64,000 bases of DNA from CBFHND01 sp965657085 (GTDB lineage: Bacteria; Pseudomonadota; Alphaproteobacteria; Rhodobacterales; Rhodobacteraceae). The notes beneath the pieces are model-generated. The model saw only the letters and a list, made by a program, of their open reading frames with translations, ran no database searches and was not told the origin of the DNA. Below are positions 41,507 to 51,012 of this stretch, one piece after another. The stretch is from the NCBI GenBank assembly GCA_965657085.1, contig CBFHND010000006.1:1-64000 (forward strand). The letters run 5' to 3'. A program made the translations under genes and the position numbers. The number at the start of each line of letters is the position of its first letter. Positions within the stretch are counted from its first letter, which is position 1.

Positions 41507-43084
41507 TCAATCTGCGAAAAGGTAATCGGCTTGGGCGATTTCCATGCCTTTGTCCATGCCGATGGTCAGAAATTGCGACAAGGCCTTGGCATTGTCCGGG
41601 GCATCGGCGTCTTCACGCATGCGGGTCATGTTTTCGAACTCGGCGTCGCGGATGCGATCACTCTCGTGAACCATGTCGTTTCGAATGGTCGGCAACAACC
41701 GCTCGAGCGTATCGGTGTTGGTCTGATCCCCCGCCAGACCGACGCGCATCGCATGGCCGATCAGGTAGTCGTCAGTAAAATTGCATTGGATCTCCAGCAT
41801 ACGGGTCATCGAGCGGTCGCCGGCAAAGTCCTGCAACAGGTCCAGCTCACCAGGGTCCATGCAGACGATCAGGCGGTCAGTTTCATAATAGTCGAACAGC
41901 ATCCGCATCAAGGCACGGCGGTGGCGGGTGCGTTTTTCCAGCGTCTTCTGGATGCCGCCCAGATCGGGCAGGGGCGTGTCCTCTTCGTTGAAAAGGTATT
42001 CGATCGCCGGCACGTTGGTGACCTGCCGGATGCGTTCCAGAACCCGTTTGGCCACGTGCCATTTCTTGCAGATCACGATCATCAGCTCGCGTTCACGGCC
42101 CAGCGTGCTTTCGGTTTCCCAGAACCGGGTGGCAAAGCGGCGTCCGATCCTGCCACGCCCGGTCAGGAACTTGAACAGGCTGCGCCCCTCGTTGCTGATC
42201 TGGAACTGCACGCCTTCTGCCGCATAGAGCAGGCCCAGTCGCCGCTTGAGATCACGCGCCTCCGGGCTGATCTTGCGGGCGAACAGGAAATCCTGACTGA
42301 GCAAAAGATCATAGTGATCGTCATAGAATGTTACGGGCATCCCATAGTCGGTGAACATCAGAAAGGTCAGCGTTCGGGTGCGGATTTCGTTTTCGGGCAC
42401 AACGTGGCGGACGATGGTCTGAAAGAATGTCTCGTCCGGGATCCATGTCGTGCGGAAGAACCGCATGACGTCTTTTCGCTTGCGGGTGAATTCCAGCACC
42501 CATTCGATGGTGCGGCGGCGCAGGCACCACCACTGGCTGCCGATCTGAACCTGGATGTCCGCCGGTATCTCGCGCGTCAGGCCAAAGCGTTGCTGCAAGT
42601 GGTAGCTGGTGTAGAACCGCCATTTCTGCGTCCGTTCGTTGAAGAAATGGCGATAGATCAGCCGCTCTTCCTTCATCCCCGTCTTGATCCAGTCGCTTTC
42701 GAAGTAGTCAAAGCTTTCGATGAAGTCGGCGTCGTTCTCATCCAGGAACCGGTGCGTGTATTCGGCGGATTTGATCGCCATGCAGTCGCCTGAAAGCATG
42801 TAGAAATGTGTGGCGCGCGGAAAGGCGTCCACGGCGCTTTCGACCGGATAGAGAGTGGCCTGCACCAAGGACCATTCGCCCCAACCGCATTTGATCCGGC
42901 GATGCGCAAAAGCAACACTCGGATTGTCTCTGAGCGCGTCCTTGATGGCCTGAAAATGCTTGGGGTTGGCGCTGGCATCGAAATGGATCGACATGTAGTC
43001 GCCAGCCGCCGTCAATCGCTCCGCCTGCTTGATGATCGCATCGGGGTCCTTGTGACACAGCAGGATGTAGGCGATTTTTGCCAT
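41507..43084 (-). CDS. GT14-type beta-1,6-N-acetylglucosaminyltransferase (DUF5928-like)
   Basis: A 525-residue protein. The N-terminal part has the core-2/I-branching transferase pattern: KIAYILLCHKDPDAIIKQAE, MSIHFDASANPKHFQAI, HYFML-like THFYMLSGDCMAIKS, and GSQWWCLRRRTIEWV with DETFFQTIV. The remaining 250 residues form a separate domain that in this lineage is called DUF5928, as far as I recall. It likely adds a branching sugar to a surface polysaccharide. It is divergent from a sulfotransferase gene and followed by the 703-residue protein. Confidence 0.82.
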   Translation of the reverse strand: MAKIAYILLCHKDPDAIIKQAERLTAAGDYMSIHFDASANPKHFQAIKDALRDNPSVAFAHRRIKCGWGEWSLVQATLYPVESAVDAFPRATHFYMLSGDCMAIKSAEYTHRFLDENDADFIESFDYFESDWIKTGMKEERLIYRHFFNERTQKWRFYTSYHLQQRFGLTREIPADIQVQIGSQWWCLRRRTIEWVLEFTRKRKDVMRFFRTTWIPDETFFQTIVRHVVPENEIRTRTLTFLMFTDYGMPVTFYDDHYDLLLSQDFLFARKISPEARDLKRRLGLLYAAEGVQFQISNEGRSLFKFLTGRGRIGRRFATRFWETESTLGRERELMIVICKKWHVAKRVLERIRQVTNVPAIEYLFNEEDTPLPDLGGIQKTLEKRTRHRRALMRMLFDYYETDRLIVCMDPGELDLLQDFAGDRSMTRMLEIQCNFTDDYLIGHAMRVGLAGDQTNTDTLERLLPTIRNDMVHESDRIRDAEFENMTRMREDADAPDNAKALSQFLTIGMDKGMEIAQADYLFAD

Positions 43085-43230
43085 ATTCGAAACTTTACTG
43101 CCCCTTTACGTATGATTGTTTACTTAGATAAAGGTGAAGGGCGATTGAATAAACAGCATTTGTTTGCTTTTTTACGAACGCACAGAAAAAGCGGCCCGGG
43201 AGCGTGGCCGAGATAACGAGGATCAGCAGT

Positions 43231-44049
43231 ATGGGGTTTCCCGGAACATGGATGACGGAAAGTGAAAGCGTGGTGTACCGCGTGGTGCCAAAGTGCGCCT
43301 GTTCGACCATTGGCCAGATCATGTACTATTCCGACCACGGCGAATTCTTCGACGGGGACATCCACGACGCGCAGGGCGGGATGCACAAATGGGCGCTGGA
43401 AGACAGCCAGCCATTGATCACGGCCAATGTTCAGGCGCACGACTCCTATTCCTTCACCTGCGTGCGCAACCCTTACACCCGCATCCTGTCGTCATTCTTT
43501 GACAAGATTTGTGGCATTCAACGCAACGGCAAGCGGTATCGCGGCAACCTTGTTCCCCTGCTGATCCAGAAATACGGCATCGAGGTGGGCGGCGACGATG
43601 GCAAGCAGGAATTCGACCAGATCGCCAGCTTCCGGCGTTTTCTGCTGTTTGCCCGCGATACCATCCGCTGGCGCAAACCGATGGATCCAGACATCCACTG
43701 GTCGGCCATGTCCGGGCATGTGTCCACGTTCATCGTGAACGGCGGCACCTATGACAAGATCATCTGGACCGAAAAGTTCAACGAAGGCATGGAAGAGGTG
43801 ATGAAGGCCGTCAAGACCCCCAAGAAGGTCAAGATTGCAGACATCCCCCGCTTTAACGAAAGCGAAGGTCACGGTCCCAAGCGCGCGCATCCGGTCGAGG
43901 ACTACTTTGACGATCTGTCGATGCACTTGGTCTATGAAATCTACAAACGGGATTTCGAGGTGTTCAAATACGACTTCGAAAATCCGGGCAACAAGATGCC
44001 AATTGGTGAGATCGACCTTGAAGAGGTGCACAAGAAGCTTGGCGACTGA
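43231..44049 (+). CDS. Sulfotransferase family 2 protein
   Basis: About 272 residues. RVVPKCACSTIGQIMYYSDH contains the PAPS 5'-phosphosulfate loop (PKCACST), and CVRNPYTRILSSFFDKI the 3'-phosphate motif. These are diagnostic of carbohydrate-type sulfotransferases, which move sulfate from PAPS to a sugar. The ATG at 43231 has GAGG 9 bases upstream; a GTG at 43204 is possible. It shares a 120-base divergent promoter region with the GT14-type gene, suggesting a sulfated surface glycan. Confidence 0.85.
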   Translation: MGFPGTWMTESESVVYRVVPKCACSTIGQIMYYSDHGEFFDGDIHDAQGGMHKWALEDSQPLITANVQAHDSYSFTCVRNPYTRILSSFFDKICGIQRNGKRYRGNLVPLLIQKYGIEVGGDDGKQEFDQIASFRRFLLFARDTIRWRKPMDPDIHWSAMSGHVSTFIVNGGTYDKIIWTEKFNEGMEEVMKAVKTPKKVKIADIPRFNESEGHGPKRAHPVEDYFDDLSMHLVYEIYKRDFEVFKYDFENPGNKMPIGEIDLEEVHKKLGD

Positions 44050-44064
44050 TCGCTGGGCTGTGGC

Positions 44065-44841
44065 CTAGGCTTTCCCTTGCGGATCAAAGGCAAAGCGGTA
44101 GGCAAGCGCCACACCGCCCGCACCTCCGACGACATTGCCCAAGGTGACCCAAACCAGGTTCCCGATCACGGCACTTGAGGCGATGTCTGCACCTGCCCAG
44201 AGGCCTTGCGGGAAGAAAAAGAAATTGGCGACGGAGTGTTCGAGGCCCAACAGCACGAACCCCGAAATCGGCCAGAGGATGGCGAGGATCTTGCCCGAAA
44301 CCGTGCGCGCCGCGAAGGTCAGCCAGATCGCCAGACACACCAGCGCATTGCACAGCGCGCCGCGCATGAAGGCCTGAAGCGGGTCAAGGGCGGCCTTGCC
44401 TTCGGCAATGCGAATGGCCAGATCGGCCATGGTGCCAGTGGTCACACCTGACAGGCCAAATGCGATGGCCAAGCCCACAGCGCCGATGAAGTTGCCAAGA
44501 TAGACGATGATCCAGCTGCGCAAGAGCTGGCCAAGGGTGATGCGCCGATCCACTGCTGCCATCACCATCAGGGCATTGCCGGTAAATAGTTCGGCCCCGC
44601 CCACCACGACGAGGATGAGGCCAAGGGAAAACACGATGCCGCCCACCAAGCGCGCAGGCCCATAGGCTGTGTCCACGCCAGTCATTGCCATTGTGTAGGC
44701 GGCGGCTCCGAACCCGATGAACGCACCGGCCAGCAGCGCCAGAACGAACATGCGCCCTACCGGAAGGGCGGCTTTCGCGACGCCAGCGTTTTCGATCAGA
44801 ACGGCGATGTGTGCGGGTTTGTGGGAGTCGTAATCTGACAT
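44065..44841 (-). CDS. Formate/nitrite transporter family channel
   Basis: A 258-residue protein with six hydrophobic segments and the FNT motifs AYGPARLVGGIVFSLGLIL, GAELFTGNALMV, RGALCNALVCLAIWLTFAAR and LEHSVANFFFFPQGL. FNT pentamers pass formate, nitrite or hydrosulfide across the inner membrane. No pyruvate formate-lyase, nitrite reductase or other gene nearby decides the substrate. Confidence 0.92.
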   Translation of the reverse strand: MSDYDSHKPAHIAVLIENAGVAKAALPVGRMFVLALLAGAFIGFGAAAYTMAMTGVDTAYGPARLVGGIVFSLGLILVVVGGAELFTGNALMVMAAVDRRITLGQLLRSWIIVYLGNFIGAVGLAIAFGLSGVTTGTMADLAIRIAEGKAALDPLQAFMRGALCNALVCLAIWLTFAARTVSGKILAILWPISGFVLLGLEHSVANFFFFPQGLWAGADIASSAVIGNLVWVTLGNVVGGAGGVALAYRFAFDPQGKA

Positions 44842-44969
44842 GGCTGCATCATAGCCCTGCGTGGGAAGCCGAAGACTTGAGGCATATCAAGCGCTTCCAC
44901 TGGCTTGTACCGGGAATGCCGCTTGGTCTCATCAACCATCTTTCGGCTTCACAGCCGCCGCCCGGCCAG

Positions 44970-45644
44970 TCAGCGTTTCATCGCGCCTGCAATCCGCTTG
45001 GCCGCTGCTGCGCTGCCCTTGGGTGACGGGTGGATCATGTCGGCAGCATGAAAGCTGCGGTCGCCATGCGGCACCATGTCGGCCAAAGACACAAAGGTGA
45101 TGCCACCATCCAGTCCTGCAAGTCGTGCGATGCGGGCCTCGAACTTGTCCCCGATGGCCTTGCACCCTTCGATGGGTGATCCCGCTCCGGGGCTGCGCAG
45201 GTAGCCAACATAGATCACCGCCGCACCATCCTGTCGTGCGCGCGATACCAGCGTTGGGATTTGCCCGTGCTTGCCGTCCTTCGAAATCAATTGCTCAAGA
45301 CGGCGTTCACATTTCCCACATCCGCAGCCAAGCCACAGATCGTTGCCGCCGCCGTTCATCACCACATAGTCCCACGGCCCGGGCCGATATTGTTTGGATA
45401 TGTTCAGACCCATGGCCCCGGTGATGGGCAGTTTGTACCCGTACCGCGCGCCGGTAACCGCGCGGCTTTTGACCTTGGCACCCAAGAGAGACGACAGCAC
45501 ATGCGGCACGGAATTCCCGGCCGACGCGTTCGCCACCATGAACGAATCGCCAAGAATCAGAACGCGCGGCGCTTCGCTTGCTGAGGCAGGCAAGGTCGCC
45601 AGAAACAACAGGCCCAAGGTCATCACAAGGTGACGCAGCCACAT
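44970..45644 (-). CDS. Exported SGNH/GDSL hydrolase
   Basis: About 224 residues with a signal peptide (MTLGLLFLATLPASASEA). Block I is VLILGDSFMVANASAG with the nucleophile Ser, block III VMNGGGNDLWLG with the Asn, and the catalytic His/Asp pair is in ADMIHPSPKG. A Cys cluster CGCGKC follows block III and is unusual. AGGAGACT precedes the ATG at 45644; a longer frame to 45740 is not supported. It deacylates an unknown periplasmic ester, possibly O-acetyl groups on glycans. Confidence 0.82.
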   Translation of the reverse strand: MWLRHLVMTLGLLFLATLPASASEAPRVLILGDSFMVANASAGNSVPHVLSSLLGAKVKSRAVTGARYGYKLPITGAMGLNISKQYRPGPWDYVVMNGGGNDLWLGCGCGKCERRLEQLISKDGKHGQIPTLVSRARQDGAAVIYVGYLRSPGAGSPIEGCKAIGDKFEARIARLAGLDGGITFVSLADMVPHGDRSFHAADMIHPSPKGSAAAAKRIAGAMKR

Positions 45645-45767
45645 CTTCGCAGTCTCCTGAACGGTCACGGGGCAGGTGGGCGTGCTATATACAACAATCG
45701 TGACCAAATTGAGAACAGGCGACCAGAACCTTGCGCCCATGCTGTCAGATGCCTACATCCACCCCCC

Positions 45768-46244
45768 ATGGCACAGACGAAATCAGATCCGAATTATAGG
45801 GTGATCGCCGAAAACCGGCGGGCACGGTTTGACTATGCCATCGAGGATGATCTTGAGTGCGGCATCCTGCTGGAAGGCTCAGAAGTCAAATCCCTGCGTC
45901 AGGGCGGTGCGAACATCGCGGAAAGCTATGCAGCGGTCGAAGATGGCGAGTTGTGGTTGGTCAACAGCTACATAGCCCCTTACGATCAGGCCAAGACGTT
46001 TCGCCACGAAGAACGCCGCCGTCGCAAGTTGCTGGTGTCGCGCAAAGAGCTCGCAAATCTCTGGAATGCGACCCAACGCAAGGGCATGACCCTTGTACCT
46101 ATCGTGATGTATTTCAATCATCGAGGTCTGGCCAAGCTGAAGATCGGCATCGCCAAGGGCAAGAAATTGCACGACAAACGTGAAACGTCGGCCAAACGAG
46201 ATTGGGGCCGTCAGAAGCAGCGCCTCCTCAAGGACAACCGCTAA
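45768..46244 (+). CDS. smpB: SsrA-binding protein SmpB
   Basis: A 158-residue protein that binds tmRNA and brings it to stalled ribosomes. Seen: DYAIEDDLECGILLEGSEVK, SLRQGGANIAESYAAVEDGE, YNHRGLAKLKIGIAKGKK-type segment (read here FNHRGLAKLKIGIAKGKKLH) and the basic tail DKRETSAKRDWGRQKQRLLK. The start MAQTKSDPNYRVIAENRRA is typical; upstream codons are not conserved-looking. The tmRNA gene is not in the window. Confidence 0.96.
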   Translation: MAQTKSDPNYRVIAENRRARFDYAIEDDLECGILLEGSEVKSLRQGGANIAESYAAVEDGELWLVNSYIAPYDQAKTFRHEERRRRKLLVSRKELANLWNATQRKGMTLVPIVMYFNHRGLAKLKIGIAKGKKLHDKRETSAKRDWGRQKQRLLKDNR

Positions 46245-46405
46245 GAGCGTTCAGTCCGTTTCCGTGCTGCCGTCCCATGGGAATGGCGCGGGCGTTTTCC
46301 CCTGATCCCCGGCTTCATGTGCACATACGCTTGAGCCGTCCGAAGTGGGGGGGCGAACCTTCGGCACGATCACGTAACACCGTGCCTCCGAGAAAAGGGA
46401 ATACT

Positions 46406-46696
46406 ATGGAACTCATCATTGGTCTTTTGTCCGGCGCGGTTGGCGGCAACGTCGCAGGCGGCGTGCTCAAAAATCTCAATCAGGGCGCATTGATCAACTC
46501 GTTGTCCGGTATCGTCGGCGGCGGCATCGGCGGCACGATTCTTTCAATGGTGGGTGCGCCTGACCTTGCGGGCGCGGCAGGTGGCGCAGCGGGACTGGAT
46601 TTTGGCGCGATCATCGGTCAGGTTCTGGGCGGCGGCGTTGGCGGCGGCGTGGTTCTGGCAATCGTGGGCACTCTTCGCAACCTCTTGGCCAAGTAA
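46406..46696 (+). CDS. Glycine-rich hydrophobic small protein
   Basis: A 96-residue protein made of glycine-zipper-like helices (IIGLLSGAVGGNVAGGVL, LSGIVGGGIGGTILSMVGA, AIIGQVLGGGVGGGVVLAIVG). AAAAGGGA precedes the ATG. It probably inserts in or covers the membrane; the glycine spacing suggests oligomers. No function is known to me. Confidence 0.65.
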   Translation: MELIIGLLSGAVGGNVAGGVLKNLNQGALINSLSGIVGGGIGGTILSMVGAPDLAGAAGGAAGLDFGAIIGQVLGGGVGGGVVLAIVGTLRNLLAK

Positions 46697-46757
46697 CTTG
46701 CGAATTGGCCCCTGCGGCGTTAGGGAAAGGCGCATTTCCTGACCCGGAGGGGCCCTC

Positions 46758-47612
46758 ATGTCCGACGATCCCAAAACGCTTGTTTCCACCGATTGGCTGG
46801 CCGCACATGCCAAGGACCCGGACCTGAGGATTCTTGACGCTTCATGGTATCTGCCAACGGACGACCGCGATCCGCGCGCCGAATATGATGCAGCGCATAT
46901 CCCCGGCGCCCGTTTTTTCGACATTGATGAAATTTCCGATGCGCGGTCTTCGCTGCCGCATATGGCGCCGCCTGTCGAAAAATTCATGTCACGGATGCGC
47001 GCGATGGGCGTCGGAGATGGCCACCAGGTGGTGGTTTATGACGGCGCGGGCCTTATGTCCGCCGCGCGGGTGTGGTGGTTGTTTCGGTTGATGGGTCAGG
47101 CGAACGTGGCGGTTCTGGACGGGGGTCTGCCCAAGTGGGTGGCCGAAGGACGTCCGACCGAAGACATGCCACCCCTCGTCAAGGACCGGCACATGACCGT
47201 GCGCTTCCAGAACCATTTGGTGCGCGATGTCACTCAGGTCAGTCAGGCCGCAAAGCTCAAGAATGCGCAGGTGGTGGATGCACGCTCTGCCGGGCGCTTT
47301 CGGGGGGAAGATCCCGAACCCCGTGAGGGTCTGCGTGCGGGCCACATCCCCGGATCGCGCAACGTGCCTTACACCGACCTTCTGAACGCAGATAAAACGC
47401 TGAAAGCGCAGGATGAAACCCGCGCCATATTCGAAGCTGCCGGCGTGGACCTTTCGCGCCCGATCATCACCACCTGCGGGTCCGGTGTAACGGCGGCGGT
47501 GCTCGCGCTGGCGCTTGAGCGCATGGGCCACGATGCGTGGTCGCTTTATGATGGATCATGGGCCGAATGGGGGATGTTCCCCACAGTGCCCGTCGCAACC
47601 GGAGACGCCTGA
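46758..47612 (+). CDS. sseA: 3-mercaptopyruvate sulfurtransferase
   Basis: A 284-residue two-domain rhodanese. The N-terminal domain has YDAAHIPGARFFDIDEISD and the C-terminal domain the catalytic loop ITTCGSGVTAAVLALALE, where CGSGVT is the form of mercaptopyruvate-type enzymes rather than thiosulfate rhodaneses. It moves sulfur from 3-mercaptopyruvate to thiol acceptors. GGAGG precedes the ATG. The aminotransferase gene starts immediately after its stop, and aminotransferases of that kind can make mercaptopyruvate from cysteine, a sensible pairing. Confidence 0.92.
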   Translation: MSDDPKTLVSTDWLAAHAKDPDLRILDASWYLPTDDRDPRAEYDAAHIPGARFFDIDEISDARSSLPHMAPPVEKFMSRMRAMGVGDGHQVVVYDGAGLMSAARVWWLFRLMGQANVAVLDGGLPKWVAEGRPTEDMPPLVKDRHMTVRFQNHLVRDVTQVSQAAKLKNAQVVDARSAGRFRGEDPEPREGLRAGHIPGSRNVPYTDLLNADKTLKAQDETRAIFEAAGVDLSRPIITTCGSGVTAAVLALALERMGHDAWSLYDGSWAEWGMFPTVPVATGDA

Positions 47613-48797
47613 ATGTTTGAAACACTCCAGCCCCAGCCCGCTGACACTATCCTGTCGCTGATGGCGAAGTACCGCGAAGACCCCCGCGACACCAAGGTCG
47701 ATCTTGGTGTGGGCGTTTACAAGGATGCGACGGGCAACACGCCTGTGATGCGCGCAATCAAGGCGGCAGAACACCGGGTCTGGGAGGCGCAGACAACCAA
47801 GGCCTATACCAGCCTTGTGGGCGATGCCGGGTTTTCGGACGTGATGGTCGATCTGGTTCTGGGTGATGCCGTGCCCCGTGACGCGGTGGCCGCCGCTGCC
47901 ACGCCGGGCGGCACGGGCGCCGTGCGTCAGGCCTTTGAACTGATCAAGATGGCCAACCCCAAGGCCCGCGTTTTCGTGTCCAACCCCACGTGGCCCAACC
48001 ACGTGTCCATGCTGAAATACGTGGGCGTGGAAATGGTGCCTTACCGCTATTTCGACAATGACACGCGCGGCGTTGATTTCGACGGCATGATGGAAGACCT
48101 CAAGGACGCAGGGCCGGGTGACGTGATCCTGCTGCACGGGTGCTGCCACAACCCCACGGGTGCGAATCTTGATGCGGGGCAATGGGACGCGGTGATCAAG
48201 CTGTTGCAGGACAGTGGTGCGACCCCGATGATCGACATTGCCTATCAGGGCTTTGGCGACGGACTGCAGGAAGACGCCGCTGCCACCCGCAAACTGGTGG
48301 CGGCTGTGCCTGAATGCCTGCTGGCTGCCAGCTGTTCCAAGAATTTTGGCATCTACCGTGAACGCACGGGCCTGTTGATGCTGGTCGCCGCCGATCTCGG
48401 CGCGCGCAAGCTTAACCAGGAAACGCTGGCCTATCTCAACCGCCAGAACTTCAGCTTTCCGCCCGATCACGGCGCGCGTCTGGTCACGACGATCCTGACG
48501 GATGCCGAATTGACTGCGGATTGGAAGGCCGAACTGGAAGACGTGCGCCTGTCGATGCTGGGGCTGCGCGATCAACTGGCGGGTGAACTCAAGCGCCTGA
48601 CCAATTCGGATCGATTTGACTTTCTGGCCCACCACCGGGGCATGTTCTCGCGGCTGGGCACCTCGCCCGAGATGGTCGAGAAGATGCGCGTCGAAAACGG
48701 CATCTACATGGTGGGCGACAGCCGCATGAATATCGCCGGTTTGAACGCCGATACAATTCCCGTTTTGGCCAAGGCGATTGTCGACGCCGGCGTCTGA
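47613..48797 (+). CDS. Aromatic/aspartate aminotransferase (class I)
   Basis: A 394-residue PLP enzyme. The Lys that binds PLP is in AASCSKNFGIYRERTGLL, the PLP-phosphate site in TPGGTGAVRQAFEL, and the conserved Arg near the end in GDSRMNIAGLNADTI. Length and motifs match TyrB/AspC of the Ia subgroup. It moves amino groups between aromatic or acidic amino acids and 2-oxoglutarate. The ATG follows the sseA stop with no gap and has GGAG upstream, so the genes form an operon. Confidence 0.92.
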   Translation: MFETLQPQPADTILSLMAKYREDPRDTKVDLGVGVYKDATGNTPVMRAIKAAEHRVWEAQTTKAYTSLVGDAGFSDVMVDLVLGDAVPRDAVAAAATPGGTGAVRQAFELIKMANPKARVFVSNPTWPNHVSMLKYVGVEMVPYRYFDNDTRGVDFDGMMEDLKDAGPGDVILLHGCCHNPTGANLDAGQWDAVIKLLQDSGATPMIDIAYQGFGDGLQEDAAATRKLVAAVPECLLAASCSKNFGIYRERTGLLMLVAADLGARKLNQETLAYLNRQNFSFPPDHGARLVTTILTDAELTADWKAELEDVRLSMLGLRDQLAGELKRLTNSDRFDFLAHHRGMFSRLGTSPEMVEKMRVENGIYMVGDSRMNIAGLNADTIPVLAKAIVDAGV

Positions 48798-49007
48798 TCA
48801 GGCTCCAAGACCGGGTTCAAGGCCGTAAGGCCGCCGGTCCAGCGGCTGCCCGCCCCACCGGGCTGCCGCTTCGTTGACCACAGTGTGCAGCCTGACACGC
48901 GCATGCAAATCCATTTGATAAAGTGCCTAGACGATAAGTTGCTGCGGCATCCCGCGGGCAGCCCCTGACCCGGCTCAGGTCTGAGGCGTGAACCAAAGCG
49001 CTAAACG

Positions 49008-49034
49008 AAAAAGACCGGGCGCGAATGCCCGGCC
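49008..49034 (-). terminator. Rho-independent terminator of amtB
   Basis: On the minus strand the stem CCGGGC-ATTCGC-GCCCGG is followed by a run of five T. It lies 40 bases after the amtB stop. Confidence 0.88.
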
Positions 49035-49073
49035 AGTTGGTTCTCTTATGGTGTCTGAGAGAGGAAGGAGACC

Positions 49074-50390
<1,317 letters not shown>

Positions 50391-50418
50391 ATGTCCGTTT
50401 CCCTTTGGATGAACGCGC

Positions 50419-50757
50419 TCAGAGGGCGTCTTCGTTTGTCTCGCCGGTGCGCACGCGCATGGCCTGTTCCACATCCAGCACAAAGATCTTGCCGTCGCCG
50501 ATCTTGCCGGTCTGCGCTGTTTTCATGATGGTTTCGGTGATCTGATCGACCTGAGGGTCTGCAACGACCAGTTCGATCTTGATCTTGGGAACAAAGTTCA
50601 CGGCGTATTCCGCGCCACGATAGATTTCGGTGTGACCGGATTGCGAGCCGAAGCCCTTGATTTCCGTCACCATCATGCCGCGTACTCCGGCGTCGGTCAG
50701 TGCTTCGCGCACCTCCTCCAGCTTGAACGGCTTGATCGTTGCAATGATCAGTTTCAC
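50419..50757 (-). CDS. glnK: Nitrogen regulatory P-II protein GlnK
   Basis: A 112-residue signal protein, exact P-II length. The uridylylation Tyr51 is present in TEIYRGAEYAVNF; GFGSQSGHTE and KIGDGKIFVLDVEQAMRVRT are the other two P-II signatures. It starts at a GTG preceded by AAAGGGG. It senses 2-oxoglutarate and ATP/ADP and controls the neighbouring AmtB. First gene of the operon; about 245 bases of non-coding DNA lie upstream. Confidence 0.96.
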   Translation of the reverse strand: MKLIIATIKPFKLEEVREALTDAGVRGMMVTEIKGFGSQSGHTEIYRGAEYAVNFVPKIKIELVVADPQVDQITETIMKTAQTGKIGDGKIFVLDVEQAMRVRTGETNEDAL

Positions 50758-50874
50758 GAATAACCCCTTTTTTCGTCTTGCAGGCGGCCTGCGTTTTGCG
50801 CTGTCAGACAAACCCGTTGCGCTCGCGCTCTGAAAGAATGGGATAGGGGATTGGCCCAGAATCCACGGCAAACT

Positions 50875-50889
50875 GCTCAATAATTGAGC
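50875..50889. promoter_or_regulatory. Palindrome between glnK and the PBP gene
   Basis: GCTCAAT-A-ATTGAGC, perfect 7-bp arms in the divergent intergenic region. It does not match the NtrC consensus (TGCAC-type arms), so a link to nitrogen control is not supported. Which of the two genes it affects is open. Confidence 0.4.
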
Positions 50890-51012
50890 GTTGACCGCAA
50901 ATCGCACAAAAATTAGTCAGATAACTGATGATAATCTGCGAATTGTTCCCCGTGTAAATGCGCGCAGGCGCGCGTATGATGCGCAAAACAACAAGGCCGA
51001 GCAGTGGTCTTC

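Noticed and set aside
40195..41778. 527-codon plus-strand frame opposite the 703-residue gene
   Set aside because: Composition is Arg/Gln/His-rich with no domain, and it runs across two minus-strand genes; a shadow frame.
48798..49007. Possible tRNA or small RNA between the aminotransferase and amtB genes
   Set aside because: A GGTTCAAG motif occurs but no cloverleaf arms or CCA end can be formed.
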